Below, in pieces: positions 1 through 11,437 of a stretch of 24,894 bases of DNA (position 1 is its first letter; every line of letters starts with the position of its first letter). The notes under the pieces were generated by a model, which was not told the DNA's origin, made no database searches, and saw only the letters and a list, made by a program, of their open reading frames with translations. Source of the stretch: Priapulus caudatus. Taxonomy: Eukaryota > Priapulida > Priapulimorpha > Priapulimorphida > Priapulidae. The stretch is from positions 284,955-309,848 of the forward strand of contig NW_014577232.1 of assembly GCF_000485595.1 (NCBI RefSeq), read 5' to 3'. The position numbers and the translations under genes are program-made.

Positions 1-27
1 GAAACACTCAACAACCAGATGGATTGA
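1..27 (+). pseudogene. Truncated inverted copy of the PSMB3 terminal exon
   Basis: Reads in the sense direction of PSMB3 on the plus strand and ends in ATGGATTGA, as the intact exon does on the minus strand at 14600-14626. Within these 27 bases it has an inserted C in the CTCAAAACC stretch, a lost G before ATGG and a base change, so the frame is broken. The window starts inside the exon, so whether the rest of a second gene copy lies to the left cannot be seen. The damage may be biological decay or sequence error. Confidence 0.7.
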
Positions 28-2691
28 GAGCTTCTAATCCATCAAAGGCCAACGTTAAGGTTTCTACCCCTTGTGAGGGAAAACAATGGGCCGTGTTGAA
101 TGCAGTTGCTGGTAGTTTATATCTCTTTCACATCTAATATTGAATGTTCTGTCACTGGTCTTCACATACAGTTGTCTACTTCCATTAGCACATTTGCCAA
201 AAATTTATCTCCATGCTTGTCGTATATACTACTTGAGGTAATTCTGCAGTTGTAAGTTTCATAGTCGCTAATGCAATGTGTTTAACAGTTTATTCGCGAG
301 AAGGCCGATGTAAGGTTTAATAATGGATATAGGGCTGAACAACGCGTCACAGTTAAAATGTGTACTCTTAAATTGGCAATTTAACTAAATCAGTATATTT
401 ATAGTCTTGGACAAACAAAATTGCTAACAAACTTAAATAAGCAATATTCAGAAAGCAACTGTATTACGATCAGGCATCGTCAGAATAGTTGCTATGTTTT
501 ACTGTGTATTCTTATCGTGAGTAATGCCCCTAATATACATCTTGAACAAAACAACAACGCTGTATTTATTGAAAAATGGCACTGCTCTTGTGATTTGAAA
601 ATATCTGGGGAATTTATAAAATACCCTCAACCATAATCTTGTACAAGAACGTTTTTATTTCAGCTTTTCTCAAATCAGATCTGTGTCATTTTCCATTGTT
701 ACCCAGTAAAGCAGTATGGATTTATAATAAATGGAAGCCACGTTATGTGTGGTCATCGTGGCATAGATATTCAAGGAATGAGGTTCTTTTTTCTCAACTT
801 CAAATATGAACAAAATAAAAAACAGTGTGAGTAAATCTGTAATGCTCATGATAATAAGCAAGATTCTGGCTTCTTAATTGGTTCCTCATTTTTTTACTAC
901 GTTAATGTTATCGCAATAAACGAATGACGGCTGGCTGCCTTCTCTAACTTACAAAAAAAGCTTGCAGCTGCAAGTGAGCATGATTGACATTCAGTTGAGT
1001 GGATTCACACTATAGAGTAAGAAATCTTGCACTTGTCAGGAGGTCGACCTTCACATAGTTGTTTGCAGGCATCCAACCGCTAGCTCGCCTCGTCAACGTA
1101 AGAGGCGCAGCCTTGTAGGTCGTGCCATGCTTGTCGTGATCACTGTCAGCCACTGTACTAGTTGGCAGGTAACAGTCACATTGTCAAGCTAAGAAACTTG
1201 CGGTTAGGGGGAAAAATAGGTTTCAAAAATCTGAAAGTTATATCGGTTCATTTGTATGCGTGTGATACCGAAAAAAAGCTCCGCAGCTCAAATGAAGAGG
1301 TAGGGATCAATGCAGTGGCGGGAATCCAGGATTTGATGAGCGGTGGCCGTAACGCCTATTCGTGCGCACGCTTTGTGTGCCAAATAACTGCCAATCGACT
1401 TCCAGCAGATTTTTTTGCGTTGTGAGCGATTGTAGTCTGAATTTTTGTATGGGATTTGTATGAAAAATACCGTGTCTCATCTGGCTTGCATCAACAAATT
1501 ACGGATATAATATTATATACGAACACTACGATCGCCTCGGGCAATGATTCATATCAGATGCACATTGAGAAACCATATACTGCCTTAGGATATTAATATG
1601 TGCGTACCATCGACACCACTGTGCCAAACAAGCTTCGAGGCACGCTGGCTTTAATTCACTAGTGTACAGCTTGCAGCCACACTGAGGAGTCGTAGCGATA
1701 TTTTGAGTGCTTGTTTTCTCGCCTATTACACCGATGTATACATTGTAGCGGCCCTACTTTGCTCAGTTCAGCATCAGAAAGAGCAGCCGTAAACTAGATA
1801 CAATGCTGCACAAGTGCAACATTGAATGTATCGGCCGTGCAAACTAAAAAGTTCTCTGCTTATGTGCTATACTGGCCGATAAAACCGTTCAATTCAAATG
1901 CCAAACATAATACTTAATTGTGGTTGTGTGAATGACTGTGCGGTGTCGCCTAAATGTTTACTGCATACAGTTGAGTTTCCCTTGCCACGATCTTATAGTT
2001 TTCTTTATCGCCGGGCAGTAATTTCATGACATTACTTCTTTACGTAGTTTTTGAAATAGCACAACCATCGCACGTATGAAAGCGAAAGTAATGCGAAGCT
2101 GCGGAGCTTTGGACTTTAACCAAGAGCTTGATTATCCATCTTTACCTGTGTCTTTATTAGGAAACTTTCTGTTTATTCTGCAGATTTCTGCAGTGAATAT
2201 GCATTCCGACCTGATTTTAATCGATTTGAAACCTTTATATATATCGAGCCTATAATGAGCGTGCGGTTCAATTCTTAAGGCCCCGATTTAATTCATTTAA
2301 TCAGACTAATATCGAAAAGTCGGTTGCTCCGTAGAATGCGCCTCGTTTGTCAGTGGTTAACTTGGATTATCGATTGCCCTTTATAATCTGCACTGGCTCA
2401 CTATGACGATAGTATAATGAAGATGGCCAATTTAGACGGAGCCTCTAAAAATCTTTGCGCTCGTTGTTTATAGGCATAGAAATAATATCTAGTTTAGACA
2501 TATATAGCGAACTCTATATATATTATATGGCATCGTAAAAAACAAGCGGTTGGGTCTTGTACTAGCAGCCTCGAGATATATTGAGTCAAGCAAGCACTGC
2601 AGAGATTATTACGCGCGGTATTGAAAACTGGGTGAGAAAAAACGCGCTTACTAATAATACGTATATGGTATATGACATTCGGCTTAGCTTT

Positions 2692-2751
2692 CAACATTTC
2701 AGGAAGAATAAAAATACATTCTGTTTTAATTCACTCCTGATATGTATGTTG
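2692..2751. repeat. Hairpin beside TC microsatellite (left arm)
   Basis: Imperfect inverted repeat: CAACATTTCAGGAAGAATAAAAA on one side, complementary to the stretch ending ATTCACTCCTGATATGTATGTTG on the other, abutting the TC microsatellite. Copy in the right arm at 12035-12093. Confidence 0.6.
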
Positions 2752-2759
2752 CTCTCCTC

Positions 2760-2792
<33 letters not shown>

Positions 2793-2894
2793 TCTCCTCT
2801 CTTCTTATCTATCTTCCTCTCTTGCTCCCTTCTCTCTCTCGGACCTCTCTCCTCTCTGTATCTTTCTCTCTCTCTCTCTCTCTTCTTCTCTCTT

Positions 2895-2937
<43 letters not shown>

Positions 2938-3135
2938 TTCTCTCTCGCTCTCCTTCTCTCTCGCTCTCTCCTCTTTCTCTCTCTCTCTGCTTCTCTCTCT
3001 CTCTCTCCCTCACCCTATCTCTCTCCCTCGCCCTCCCTCCCCTTCCCGCCTCTCTTTCTACCTGCTCATCTCTCTTCCTACATCTCCCTCCCTCTCTTTC
3101 TTTCTTTCACCTTCTCTATCTCGCTCCCTTTCTTC
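2752..3135. repeat. TC-rich microsatellite (left arm)
   Basis: Long (TC)n run with many interruptions. Open frames of up to 219 codons across it (Ser/Leu-rich on plus, Arg/Glu-rich on minus) follow from the repeat and are not genes. Partner is 11745-12034, about 100 bases shorter. Confidence 0.93.
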
Positions 3136-3327
3136 TATTATCTTCCAAGCCTTCATGCACGATTTCTATCACTATTACATGCATGTAAATGGCCAAAGAT
3201 GAAAGGAGTAATAACACGACCTTCAGCCAACACGAGCTGATTTTTCTAGGACTCGTCGATCGCTTGCTTTATTGGAAGTCGCGCGTACACAACCAGGATA
3301 AAGCGTCTGGATTTATAATGCCTACGA

Positions 3328-3453
3328 GGGTCGGTTGTCGTAATAATGGCGTATAATATGTACCCGGGTACTATCTGATTATGGTTTAGGGAGTAGGCGT
3401 AGGCGACATACTCGCGACACCTCGGGTACTTAAATATCACGACAACCGACCCC
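3328..3453. mobile_element. Small TIR element, GGGTCG family (left arm copy)
   Basis: A 126 bp element with inverted ends GGGTCGGTTGTCGT and ACGACAACCGACCC and no coding capacity, so a miniature inverted-repeat transposable element. Relative to the other two copies in the window it has an extra G in each end and further single-base indels. No clear target-site duplication. Confidence 0.7.
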
Positions 3454-3758
3454 TGTCAGCTTTATAAATACGACCACGTTTGTGCATGACCCTATAGTTG
3501 TGACACAGAAGAAGCACGGCACGTACGTGACACTAGCGCCACGTTGGAAGTAAACCTACACGCCATTCGTCATCCCTGGTTGCAGTGCATTGTGACAATT
3601 TCACCGACGTAGGCCATCTTGCAGGGTAAACAATTCAACACCCTGAACGGTGCAGCTGTAATGTCAGCCGCTTGTAACGTCTCGTGAGGACAGTGTGACT
3701 CTGCTCGTTTCTTGCAACACCTGCTTACATATACCGGTAAAGCTAAGGTCAGTTGGGT

Positions 3759-4138
3759 CAGTGTGCGTCGCAAGGCGACGGATGCGGCAAGCGCACCGGG
3801 CAGACACCATCGCGAGGTTGGACGCCAAAATGGACTGCTCTATGCAAATTTTCATTTTCAACCACACTATGAAACGTATGTAAATTAAATCATCACGGCG
3901 CGTCGCATCATGAACATTGCTAAATTTGAATTTTGCTAGTTTGTATTATGACACTACTCATTCCATTACATTCATGTGCATATATGGGAATTAGGATTTA
4001 CCGAGTAACATTAGTACAAAAATCATTAATCCTACTAATGCTGCGTATGGCCTGGGTCGGGGAAGGCTCGTCCATGGGCCGCGGTCGACACCATGAGTTA
4101 CCGCATCGTAATGACATCAACTCTATAGTGAACGCCAG
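3759..4138. mobile_element. CAGTGGCG-ended hAT-like miniature element (left arm copy)
   Basis: Counterpart of 11145-10798. The ends are damaged here (CAGTGTGCGTC at one end, GAACGCCAGAG at the other) but align with the clean CAGTGGCGTC ends of the right-arm copy. Non-coding. Confidence 0.5.
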
Positions 4139-4317
4139 AGAGTATAGCGCGTCAAAGCTATGTTTTCAATGTGCTGATATATTTTCATGTATGCCTCGCG
4201 AATCGCATTATAGTAATCGAAATACTTGTGTCACAGGTCATTTTTCCCGGCTAGCGCGCATAGTGTCGACATTAGATAATTATAGTCCTGCGGCATAGTA
4301 TTACTAATTCGTGGTGT

Positions 4318-4419
4318 CGCGCGCGCGTGCGTGCGTGCGTTTGTGTTGTGTGTGTGTGTGTGTGTGTGTGTGTGATGTGTGTGTGTGTGTTGTGTGTGTG
4401 TGGTGTGTGTGTGTGTGTG

Positions 4420-4469
<50 letters not shown>

Positions 4470-4470
4470 A
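4318..4470. repeat. GT microsatellite (left arm)
   Basis: GC-to-GT alternating run with several single-base interruptions. Partner is the CA run at 10497-10632. The Thr/His and Cys/Val open frames across it are artefacts of the repeat. Confidence 0.93.
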
Positions 4471-5122
4471 CGTACGTGCATGGGTCCTGATACCGATCTT
4501 CACATGTGTCGGTCAGCAATAATCGATAAACATTGTCTATTATATGATCCCTGATAATGACTACCCCAAATAGTGAGTAATATGAGCAAATAAGTTGTGA
4601 TGGTAATAATACTAATAGTAAAGGTAGATAAATGATACTAAATAAGATCATAGCTGTGGGTGATGTAATAAGAAACGTGAGGAAATAATGGCATTATAAT
4701 TCACCTTCATTGGTACAGATTTGGGTCGCGAGGATGGAAATTCCCAAAGCCTGCGTATAAATCAATGAAAATAGTTACGAATTACGCATTATAATTCATG
4801 ACTGAAACAGAAATCACAAGATTTGCCGGAAGTAAGAACAGCCGCCAACACCAACGAATGAATATCTAATTATGTATAATATAAATAGAAGAAATACGAT
4901 GTATTTTATTTTTATTATAGGTATTTCATTATAGGCGGAACGCCCCTTTCGTAATTGCTCAAAAGTTATTTCTCGAAAAACTGCAAACTTTAACACCGTT
5001 AATTTGATATCACTGAGACTGGAGCCTCTGCGTGTATACATCGACTTCTTCCCATACCATAAGTCAGTAAAACAATTACAACGACTTGTAATGCCATAAA
5101 CACCAATAATTATGGCGCACCC

Positions 5123-5743
5123 GTATGGGCGCGCATGCAGGACAGGGCTCAATTCTGTCTCACAAAACTCAATTTTGTGAACACAAACTCAATTCTGTCA
5201 ATCCTGTACCACAAAACACAATTTTGTAAAAACAAAAACTCAATTCTGTCAATCCGCGTTCCACAAAACACAATTTTGTAAACACAAAACTCAATTCTGT
5301 CAATCCGGTTCCACAAAACTCAATTTTGTAAACACAAAAACTCAATTTGTAAACACAAAACTCAATTCTGTCAATCCGGTTCCACCAAAACCGATTTTGT
5401 TGCCCAATATGCAGGCACGACGCATGTAAGAAGGGCTACCATTGGTGCAGAAACTGGGCTGGAGAATGTGTCATGGTCGCCATCTTGTTTCTTCTAGAAC
5501 AATGGTAGCCCTTCTTACAGCATGCGCGTGTGCCATATTTGGGCAACAAAATCGAGTTTTTGTGGAACCGGTGATTGACAGAATTGAGTTTTGTAGTTTA
5601 CAAAAATTGAGTTTTGTGGTACAGGATTGACAGAAATTGAGTTTTGTGGGGACAGGATTGACAGAATTGAGGTATGTGTTCACAAAACTCATTTTTGTCA
5701 AGTGTAAGGTACAAAAATGCCTGTCCTGCATGGCGCCCCGTAC
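5123..5743. mobile_element. Foldback element with tandem self-complementary units (left arm copy)
   Basis: The whole 621 bp folds into one long hairpin. Outer ends are GTATGGGCGCGCATGCAGG and its near complement ending GCCCCGTAC; a candidate 3-base duplication ACC flanks the right end and is matched at the left in the other copy. Each half holds tandem units of about 50 bases built around CTCAATTCTGTCAATCCGG and ACAAAACTCAATTTTGT, the latter itself nearly palindromic; the first half has the CTCAATTCTGTC core at 5148, 5188, 5239, 5290 and 5361. Inner stems carry AAGAAGGGCTACCATTG and its complement around a loop of roughly 60-70 bases. No coding capacity. A foldback or miniature DNA transposon is the best reading; its superfamily is unknown. 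Confidence 0.75.
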
Positions 5744-6390
5744 ACCGACGACATGACAATTAACCACAACACACCAACATACCGCAACACACCAGCAGTA
5801 AATTCATGAACACATCTAGCTTCACTTTTACCCCCCTCAGCTATAAGCTTTGATCTAGTATCAACCAAATAACAATTTTAACATTCGTGCTAAATATCTC
5901 GTACTTGCATGTATACTAATTATATTTAGATGTAGATACCTATTTATACACACACTAAAGATATGTAACATCGACCAAATATGTCACGAATAATTGTTAG
6001 GCATTTTAAAATGTCTTACACTATTGTGCTATTTTAAACAACGTAGTGGGTTACAGTAGATATACATATTTGTGCAGTCTGCTGGCATTTATCGAGGATA
6101 TTACCCCGTGCCGATATCAGTACTTGTCGTTAATCTAGCTCGGGCAATAACGAGCTAATAATAGTGTGGCGCGAAATTCAGTATATTGGATTTATAGCCG
6201 CTCTCGTCCAAGATTATTATCTGCTGGTATGTGTTCCTGGTTATCGTTTTCTTTAGTAAATGTGTAGGGGGACACTCAACAAACCGAATAGCGTTTAGGA
6301 ATGAAAAGAATTTTCTTTCGAGCTGATTATTGGCTTATTGAACGTGTGCACCTATTTGTGGCTCTTATATATGGGTGGGTTCTATATATA

Positions 6391-6490
6391 TTTGGGTGGG
6401 TTCTATGTGAGTAATATATATTACCAAGAGCATATAAAGAAGCCTTCTTTATATGCTCTTGATATTACTCACATAGAACCCACCCAAATA
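6391..6490. repeat. Near-perfect, almost loopless hairpin
   Basis: The arm starting TTTGGGTGGGTTCTATGTGA is repeated in reverse complement ending at 6490, with stem pairing continuing through AAGAGCATATAAAGAAG. The only interruption is about 7 extra bases (around 6418-6424) in the left arm. The loop at about 6442-6444 is 2-3 bases. A partial direct copy of GGGTGGGTTCTAT lies just upstream at about 6373. Confidence 0.85.
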
Positions 6491-7907
6491 TTAGCCAACC
6501 TTAACTGACTCAGGCATTGATCAAAACAAGTCGGAAAATCCTATAAAATCAAGAGCCCTTGTCACGCCTTCTGTTTAGTTACACCCAGGCCTATATTGGA
6601 AACGGACTAATATTGGTGTGGTTGAGAGTACACAATCTAATGATTGAGTATTGCGCATCACGAACAGCGCGTTGACTGCGTTAGAATCGCGGGATATTAA
6701 CATTATGTAATTACCGTTATACTTAATGAGTGGGATAATCTTGTTCGTTAACATTGGTAGCATGCTTGGGCACACGTTTGTCGAGTTTAGGTACCTCTTT
6801 AACAGAAGAGACCTAAGTAGAATGGCTCGTTATATATGCCAGCGGAATAGGTTGTGTTTATGGTGGTGTGTTATAAAAGACGTATACGTATATGAATGAT
6901 TTTATTGATATAATATAAAAATAAAATTATAGCAACTAAGGGTCATATAAACCCATAAACAAAGTTGCCGTGTGCCCTGTCTAATAGTAGCACGATCTAC
7001 CATACCCCACTGGAGGTAGCCACTATACCGCGCTCGAACGCACATTCCCACCCTGCACAACTTCCAAACATACTGAATGAACATTTATGTACGAACATAA
7101 TATTGCGGCATTACCGCCGGAAATCGCCCAGCACATGGTAAAATTCTGTAATCCTATTTGGCACAGGCAAATAAATAACAGTGTAGCGTAATTGTCACAG
7201 CAGAGTCGAAGACCTACAATCTGTGACTGGTTAGCCTTTCATAAGAAATTAAATTATTTATTTGTAAATATGAATATATAGGCCTATTAATTTTTCCACC
7301 AACCACAGAATGTAGGTACACATCTCATCTTTACTCAGAAAATTAGTTCGTTTACATTGGGATATTTCGAAAAAATGAGTTTTATCGTATGCTGTTTATG
7401 TATGCTTCTTATGCTGCTTGAAACTATATTAGAATGTTTTATGAGATGTGATTCAAACATATAGCTTATATCTAGGACGGCCTGTCAGCTGAGTGAAACA
7501 CGTAACCTGACGTAATGAATAAATACATGGGGCGATGATTTTCGATGCAGTTTTCTTAAACACATGAAGTTTAGCGATAAATTAATATAATCAGAATGAG
7601 GGTCAAACTTGGCTTCACCGACCAACCAACCAACAAGAATAACAATATAGGAGATCCGCAAGCATAATATGCAAGACACAATGCTACCGAATGCTATTTG
7701 CGTCTACTCGTGCACCAGGAAGACTGCATGGTGCTTGCATTTAAACTCCTACGCCCTACTCCTACTCTTTACCCGACGAGTGGCTACCATACCAATTCAC
7801 ACGAGCTTTGGTAAATAAACAGTCTGGAATTTTGTGTATAGATCAATTAAGCTTATACCAATAACTGAAGCCTAGATAATCTTATAGTCCGATCTTCGTA
7901 CATATAT

Positions 7908-7968
7908 TATGTATGTATGTATGTATTTATGTACGTATGTATGTATATATATATATATATATTATATA
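7908..7968. repeat. TATG / TA microsatellite
   Basis: Run of ATGT/ATGTATGT units passing into (TA)n. Confidence 0.85.
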
Positions 7969-8808
7969 ATGCGTGTTCACAGGAATCATTGAAATAGTTG
8001 TTCCGCGTGATCTCATATACGTACATCTAATGCGATTGAACGTAGCCTCTCATATTCTCGTAGCAACGGTGATAGTTCGCGACGTATGTCGGATAGTGTG
8101 GACTGGAGAGTATAGGCAGCGAAGGCGCTCGTGTATGTAATGTAGAGTAATAAATAGATGCCAGGAACTCATTAAAGCGACATAAAAGTCGAATAAAAAA
8201 CGCCATTTATAAGTACAGTGATAAAGAATTTGAATGTAAACAGCCACTTGGCGAATGTGTTTCATGATGTCAATTATTTTTGCATTTGAAATTGAATTCG
8301 AGTCAGGTCGGCATCACGCTTGTCGCTGTACGTCTATGAGAATTATCAGCGCGCACAAAATCAATGGATTCGCCCAGCGTTGCTACAGACGGCTGATGTC
8401 GTACGCAACTGTTGCCTAGATCGGTTACGTGCGCATTATGACGGCCGTAACACAATATTTACCAAGCGTAGCAAACGTTAGTCGAATCGCTCGCCCGTAT
8501 ATTGTACTCAATTCACAGGGAATCGCGTAGTGGCAGCTTTTATACTACATGAGAGCCACTGATTTGCAAAGATGCACACCTGGATTGTATACGTAAGTAC
8601 ATCGTCGATTCTTCGTCGATTGTCTTGATTATATTATCATTTCCCGCTCAATTTTTAATATTATCAATGTGTTTAATAGCATTACTTATGTTATATTACG
8701 GGGAAGATGCGACAGCGTAGATGTTGTTACTGACGATAATAATCTTGCTGACGTCATTGAGTAAAATTCTAAATTCGTTTAAGGTATCATATACTCGTTC
8801 TTCTAGAG

Positions 8809-8960
8809 CAGTGCTTCAGAAACTATTTCAGTGTCATTCACCCTCGAGTCTTTATCACAAAATTTAATTTCCTTCTTATGTTTTTCACTCATTTGCATTC
8901 ACCCCGACAACAATTTCATTCACTGCATTGGTGAATAATTCTACAGTTTAAGAAGCACTG
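8809..8960. mobile_element. hAT-type miniature element
   Basis: Ends CAGTGCTTC...AAACT and AGTTTAAGAAGCACTG are inverted complements of the hAT style (CAGTG...CACTG), with a second inner pair CATTCACC/GGTGAAT. Flanks TTCTAGAG (8801-8808) and TTCAGAG (8961-8967) look like the 8-base hAT target duplication with one base lost. No coding sequence in 152 bp, so a non-autonomous copy. Confidence 0.72.
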
Positions 8961-9237
8961 TTCAGAGCTCTATCGTGTGCACTACTCACTCAAGGTCTCG
9001 TTCATAAATCGCGTGGCAGTGACTACGTGAATTAATTCCCTGTTTTCGTAGCGCTTATGTGTGTGTGTGTGTATACATGCAAGTACGAGATATTTAGCAC
9101 GAATGTTAAAATTGTTATTTGTTGATACTAGATCAAGCTTATAGCTGAGCGGGTAAAGTGAAGTAGATGTGTTCATGAATTTACTGCTGGTGTGTTGGGT
9201 ATGTTGGTGTGTTGTGGTTAATTGTCATGTCGTCGGT

Positions 9238-9847
9238 GTACGGGGCGCCATGCAGGACAGGCATTTTTGTACCTATACACTTGACAAAAATGAGTTTTGT
9301 GAACACATACCTCAATTCTGTCAATCCTGTCCCACAAAACTGCAATTCTGTCAATCTGACCACAAAAACTCAATTTTGTAAACGACAAAACTCAATTTGT
9401 CAATCCGGTTCCACAAAACTCGATTTTGTTGCCCAAATATGGCACACGCCATGTAAGAAGGGCTACCATTGTTCTAGAAGAAACAAGATGGCGACCATGA
9501 CACATTCTCCAGCCCAGTTTCTGCACCAATGGTAGCCCTTCTTACATGTGTGCGCTGCATATCTGGGCAACAAATCGAGTTTTGGTGGAACCGGATTGAC
9601 AGAATTGAGTTTTGTGTTTACAAAATTGAGTTTTTGTGTTTACAAAATTGAGTTTTGTGGAACCGGATTGACAGAATTGAGTTTGTGTTTACAAAATTGT
9701 GTTTTGTGGAACGCGGATTGACAGAATTGAGTTTTTGTTTTTACAAAATTGTGTTTTGTGGTACAGGATTGACAGAATTGAGTTTGTGTGTCACAAAATT
9801 GAGTTTTGTGAGACAGAATGAGCCCTGTCCTGCATGCGCGCCCATAC
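9238..9847. mobile_element. Foldback element with tandem self-complementary units (right arm copy)
   Basis: Inverted partner of 5123-5743 with the same ends, tandem units and central loop. Here GGT lies immediately outside both ends (9235-9237 and 9848-9850), a candidate 3-base target duplication. Short open frames across it are by-products of the repeat units. Confidence 0.75.
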
Positions 9848-10496
9848 GGTGCGCATAATTATTGGTGTTATGGCATTACAAGTCGTTGTAATATTGTTTA
9901 CTGACTATGGTATGGGAAGAAGTGCGATGTATACACGCAGAGGCTCCAGTCTCAGTGATATCAAATTAACGGTGTTAAAGTTTTGCAGTTTTTCGAGAAA
10001 TAACTTTTGAGCAATTACGAAAGGGGGGAAGGGGCGTTCCGCCTATAATGAAATACCTATAATAAAAATAAAATACATCGTATTTCTTTATTTATATTAT
10101 ACATAATTAGATATTCATTCGTTGGTGTTGCGCTGTTCTTACTTCCGTGCAAATCTTGTGATTTCTGTTTCAGTCATAATTATAATCGTAATTCGTAACT
10201 ATTTTCATTGATTTATACGCAGGCTTTGGGAATTTCCATCCTCGCGACCCAAATCTGTACCAATGAAGGTGAATTATAATGCCATTATTTCCTCACGTTT
10301 CTTATTACATCACCCACAGCTATGATCTTATTTGTACTATTACCTTTACTATTAGTATTATTACCATCACAATTATTTGCTCATATTACTCACTATTTGG
10401 GGTAGTCATTATCAGGGATCATAATAATAACAATGTTTATCGATTATTGCTGACGACACATGTGAAGATCGGTATCAGGACACATGCACGTACGTG

Positions 10497-10503
10497 CACA
10501 CAC

Positions 10504-10540
<37 letters not shown>

Positions 10541-10574
10541 ACACACACACACACACACACACCACACACACAAC

Positions 10575-10610
<36 letters not shown>

Positions 10611-10632
10611 CACGCACGCACGCGCGCGCACA
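10497..10632. repeat. CA microsatellite (right arm)
   Basis: (CA)n with a few interruptions, passing into CGCACG and CGCGCG; partner of 4318-4470. Confidence 0.93.
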
Positions 10633-10797
10633 CGAATTAGTAATACTATGCCCCAGGACTATAATTATCTAATGTCGACACTATGCGCGCTAGCGCGAAA
10701 ATGACCCTGACACAAGATTCGATTACTATAATGCGATTCGCGAGCATACATGAAAATATATTCACACATTACGAAAACATAGCTTTGACCCTATACT

Positions 10798-11145
10798 CAG
10801 TGGCGTCACTATAGAGTTGATGTCATACGATGCGGTAACTCATGGTGTCACCCCCATGGACCTCCTCCCGTACCAGGCCATACAGCAGCATTAGTAGGAT
10901 AATGATTTTTGTACTAATGTTACTCGTAAATCCTAATTCCTATATATCACTGAATGTAATGGCAATAGTAGTGTCATAAACAACTAGCAAAATTAAAATT
11001 ACAATGTCATATGCACCGCCGTGATGTATTTATATTTACATAGTTTCATGTGGTTAAAATGAAAATTTCATAGACAGTCATTTTGGCGTCAACCTCGCTG
11101 ATGGTGTCTCCCGGTGCGTTCCGCATCCCCCTTGCGACGCCACTG
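10798..11145. mobile_element. CAGTGGCG-ended hAT-like miniature element (right arm copy)
   Basis: Begins CAGTGGCGTCACTATAGAG and ends GACGCCACTG, a perfect 10-base TIR of hAT style. Inside are GGTGTCACCCCCATGG and GGTGTCTCCCGGTGCG, giving further partial symmetry. 348 bp, non-coding. The flanking octamers (CCTATACT, ACCCAACT) are only partly alike, so the target duplication is not convincing. Confidence 0.6.
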
Positions 11146-11437
11146 ACCCAACTGACTTAGCTTTACCGGTATATGTAACAGGTGTTGCAAGAACGAGCAG
11201 AGTCACACTGTCCCTCACAGACGTTACAGCGGCTGACATACCAGCTGGCACCGTTCAGGTGTTGAATGTTTACCCTCAGATGGCCTACGTCGTGAATTGT
11301 CACATGCACTGCACCAGGGATGACGAATGCGTGGTAGGTTTACTTCCAACGTGCGCTAAGTGTCACGTACGTGCCGTGCTCTTTCTGTGTCACAACTAAG
11401 GGTCTGCACAAACGTGGTCGTATTACTAAAGCTGAAG

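Larger units (their letters stand above)
1..5916 (+). repeat. Giant inverted repeat, left arm
   Basis: The whole stretch reads as the reverse complement of 14626-9071. Anchors pair as follows: stop codon 25-27 with 14600-14602; hairpin 2692-2751 with 12035-12093; small TIR element 3328-3453 with 11438-11558; foldback element 5123-5743 with 9238-9847; inner edge GTATAC 5911-5916 with 9071-9076. Differences are mostly single-base insertions and deletions every 10-20 bases, and this arm is about 360 bases longer than its partner. Apart from the nested elements listed separately I see no gene: 28-2690 and 4500-5120 hold no convincing coding sequence. Confidence 0.95.
5917..9070. other. Single-copy spacer between the two arms
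   Basis: Compared end against end, this 3.15 kb shows no inverted symmetry beyond the arm edges. It has no convincing coding sequence, only short open frames without recognisable protein. It contains a strong local hairpin (6391-6490), a TATG/TA microsatellite (7908-7968) and a hAT-type miniature element (8809-8960). I see nothing recognisable in 6500-7900 or 7970-8800. Confidence 0.8.

Noticed and set aside
2581-3240. 219-codon plus-strand open frame and overlapping Ser/Leu or Arg/Glu frames
   Set aside because: They are the translation of the TC/GA microsatellite and its flanks; low-complexity, with no domain, and the partner frames in the right arm break at different places.
4231-4651. 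Thr/His-rich and Cys/Val-rich frames across the GT run (also at 10279-10704 and 20332-20583)
   Set aside because: They are dipeptide translations of dinucleotide repeats.
5148-5400. CRISPR-like spaced repeats
   Set aside because: The regularly repeated units are directly abutting, imperfect and self-complementary, with no unique spacers, no leader and no cas genes; this is a foldback element in an animal genome.
6785-6815. Small hairpin GGTACCTCTTTAACAGAAGAGACC
   Set aside because: Short stem with a mismatch, the sort expected by chance in several kilobases.
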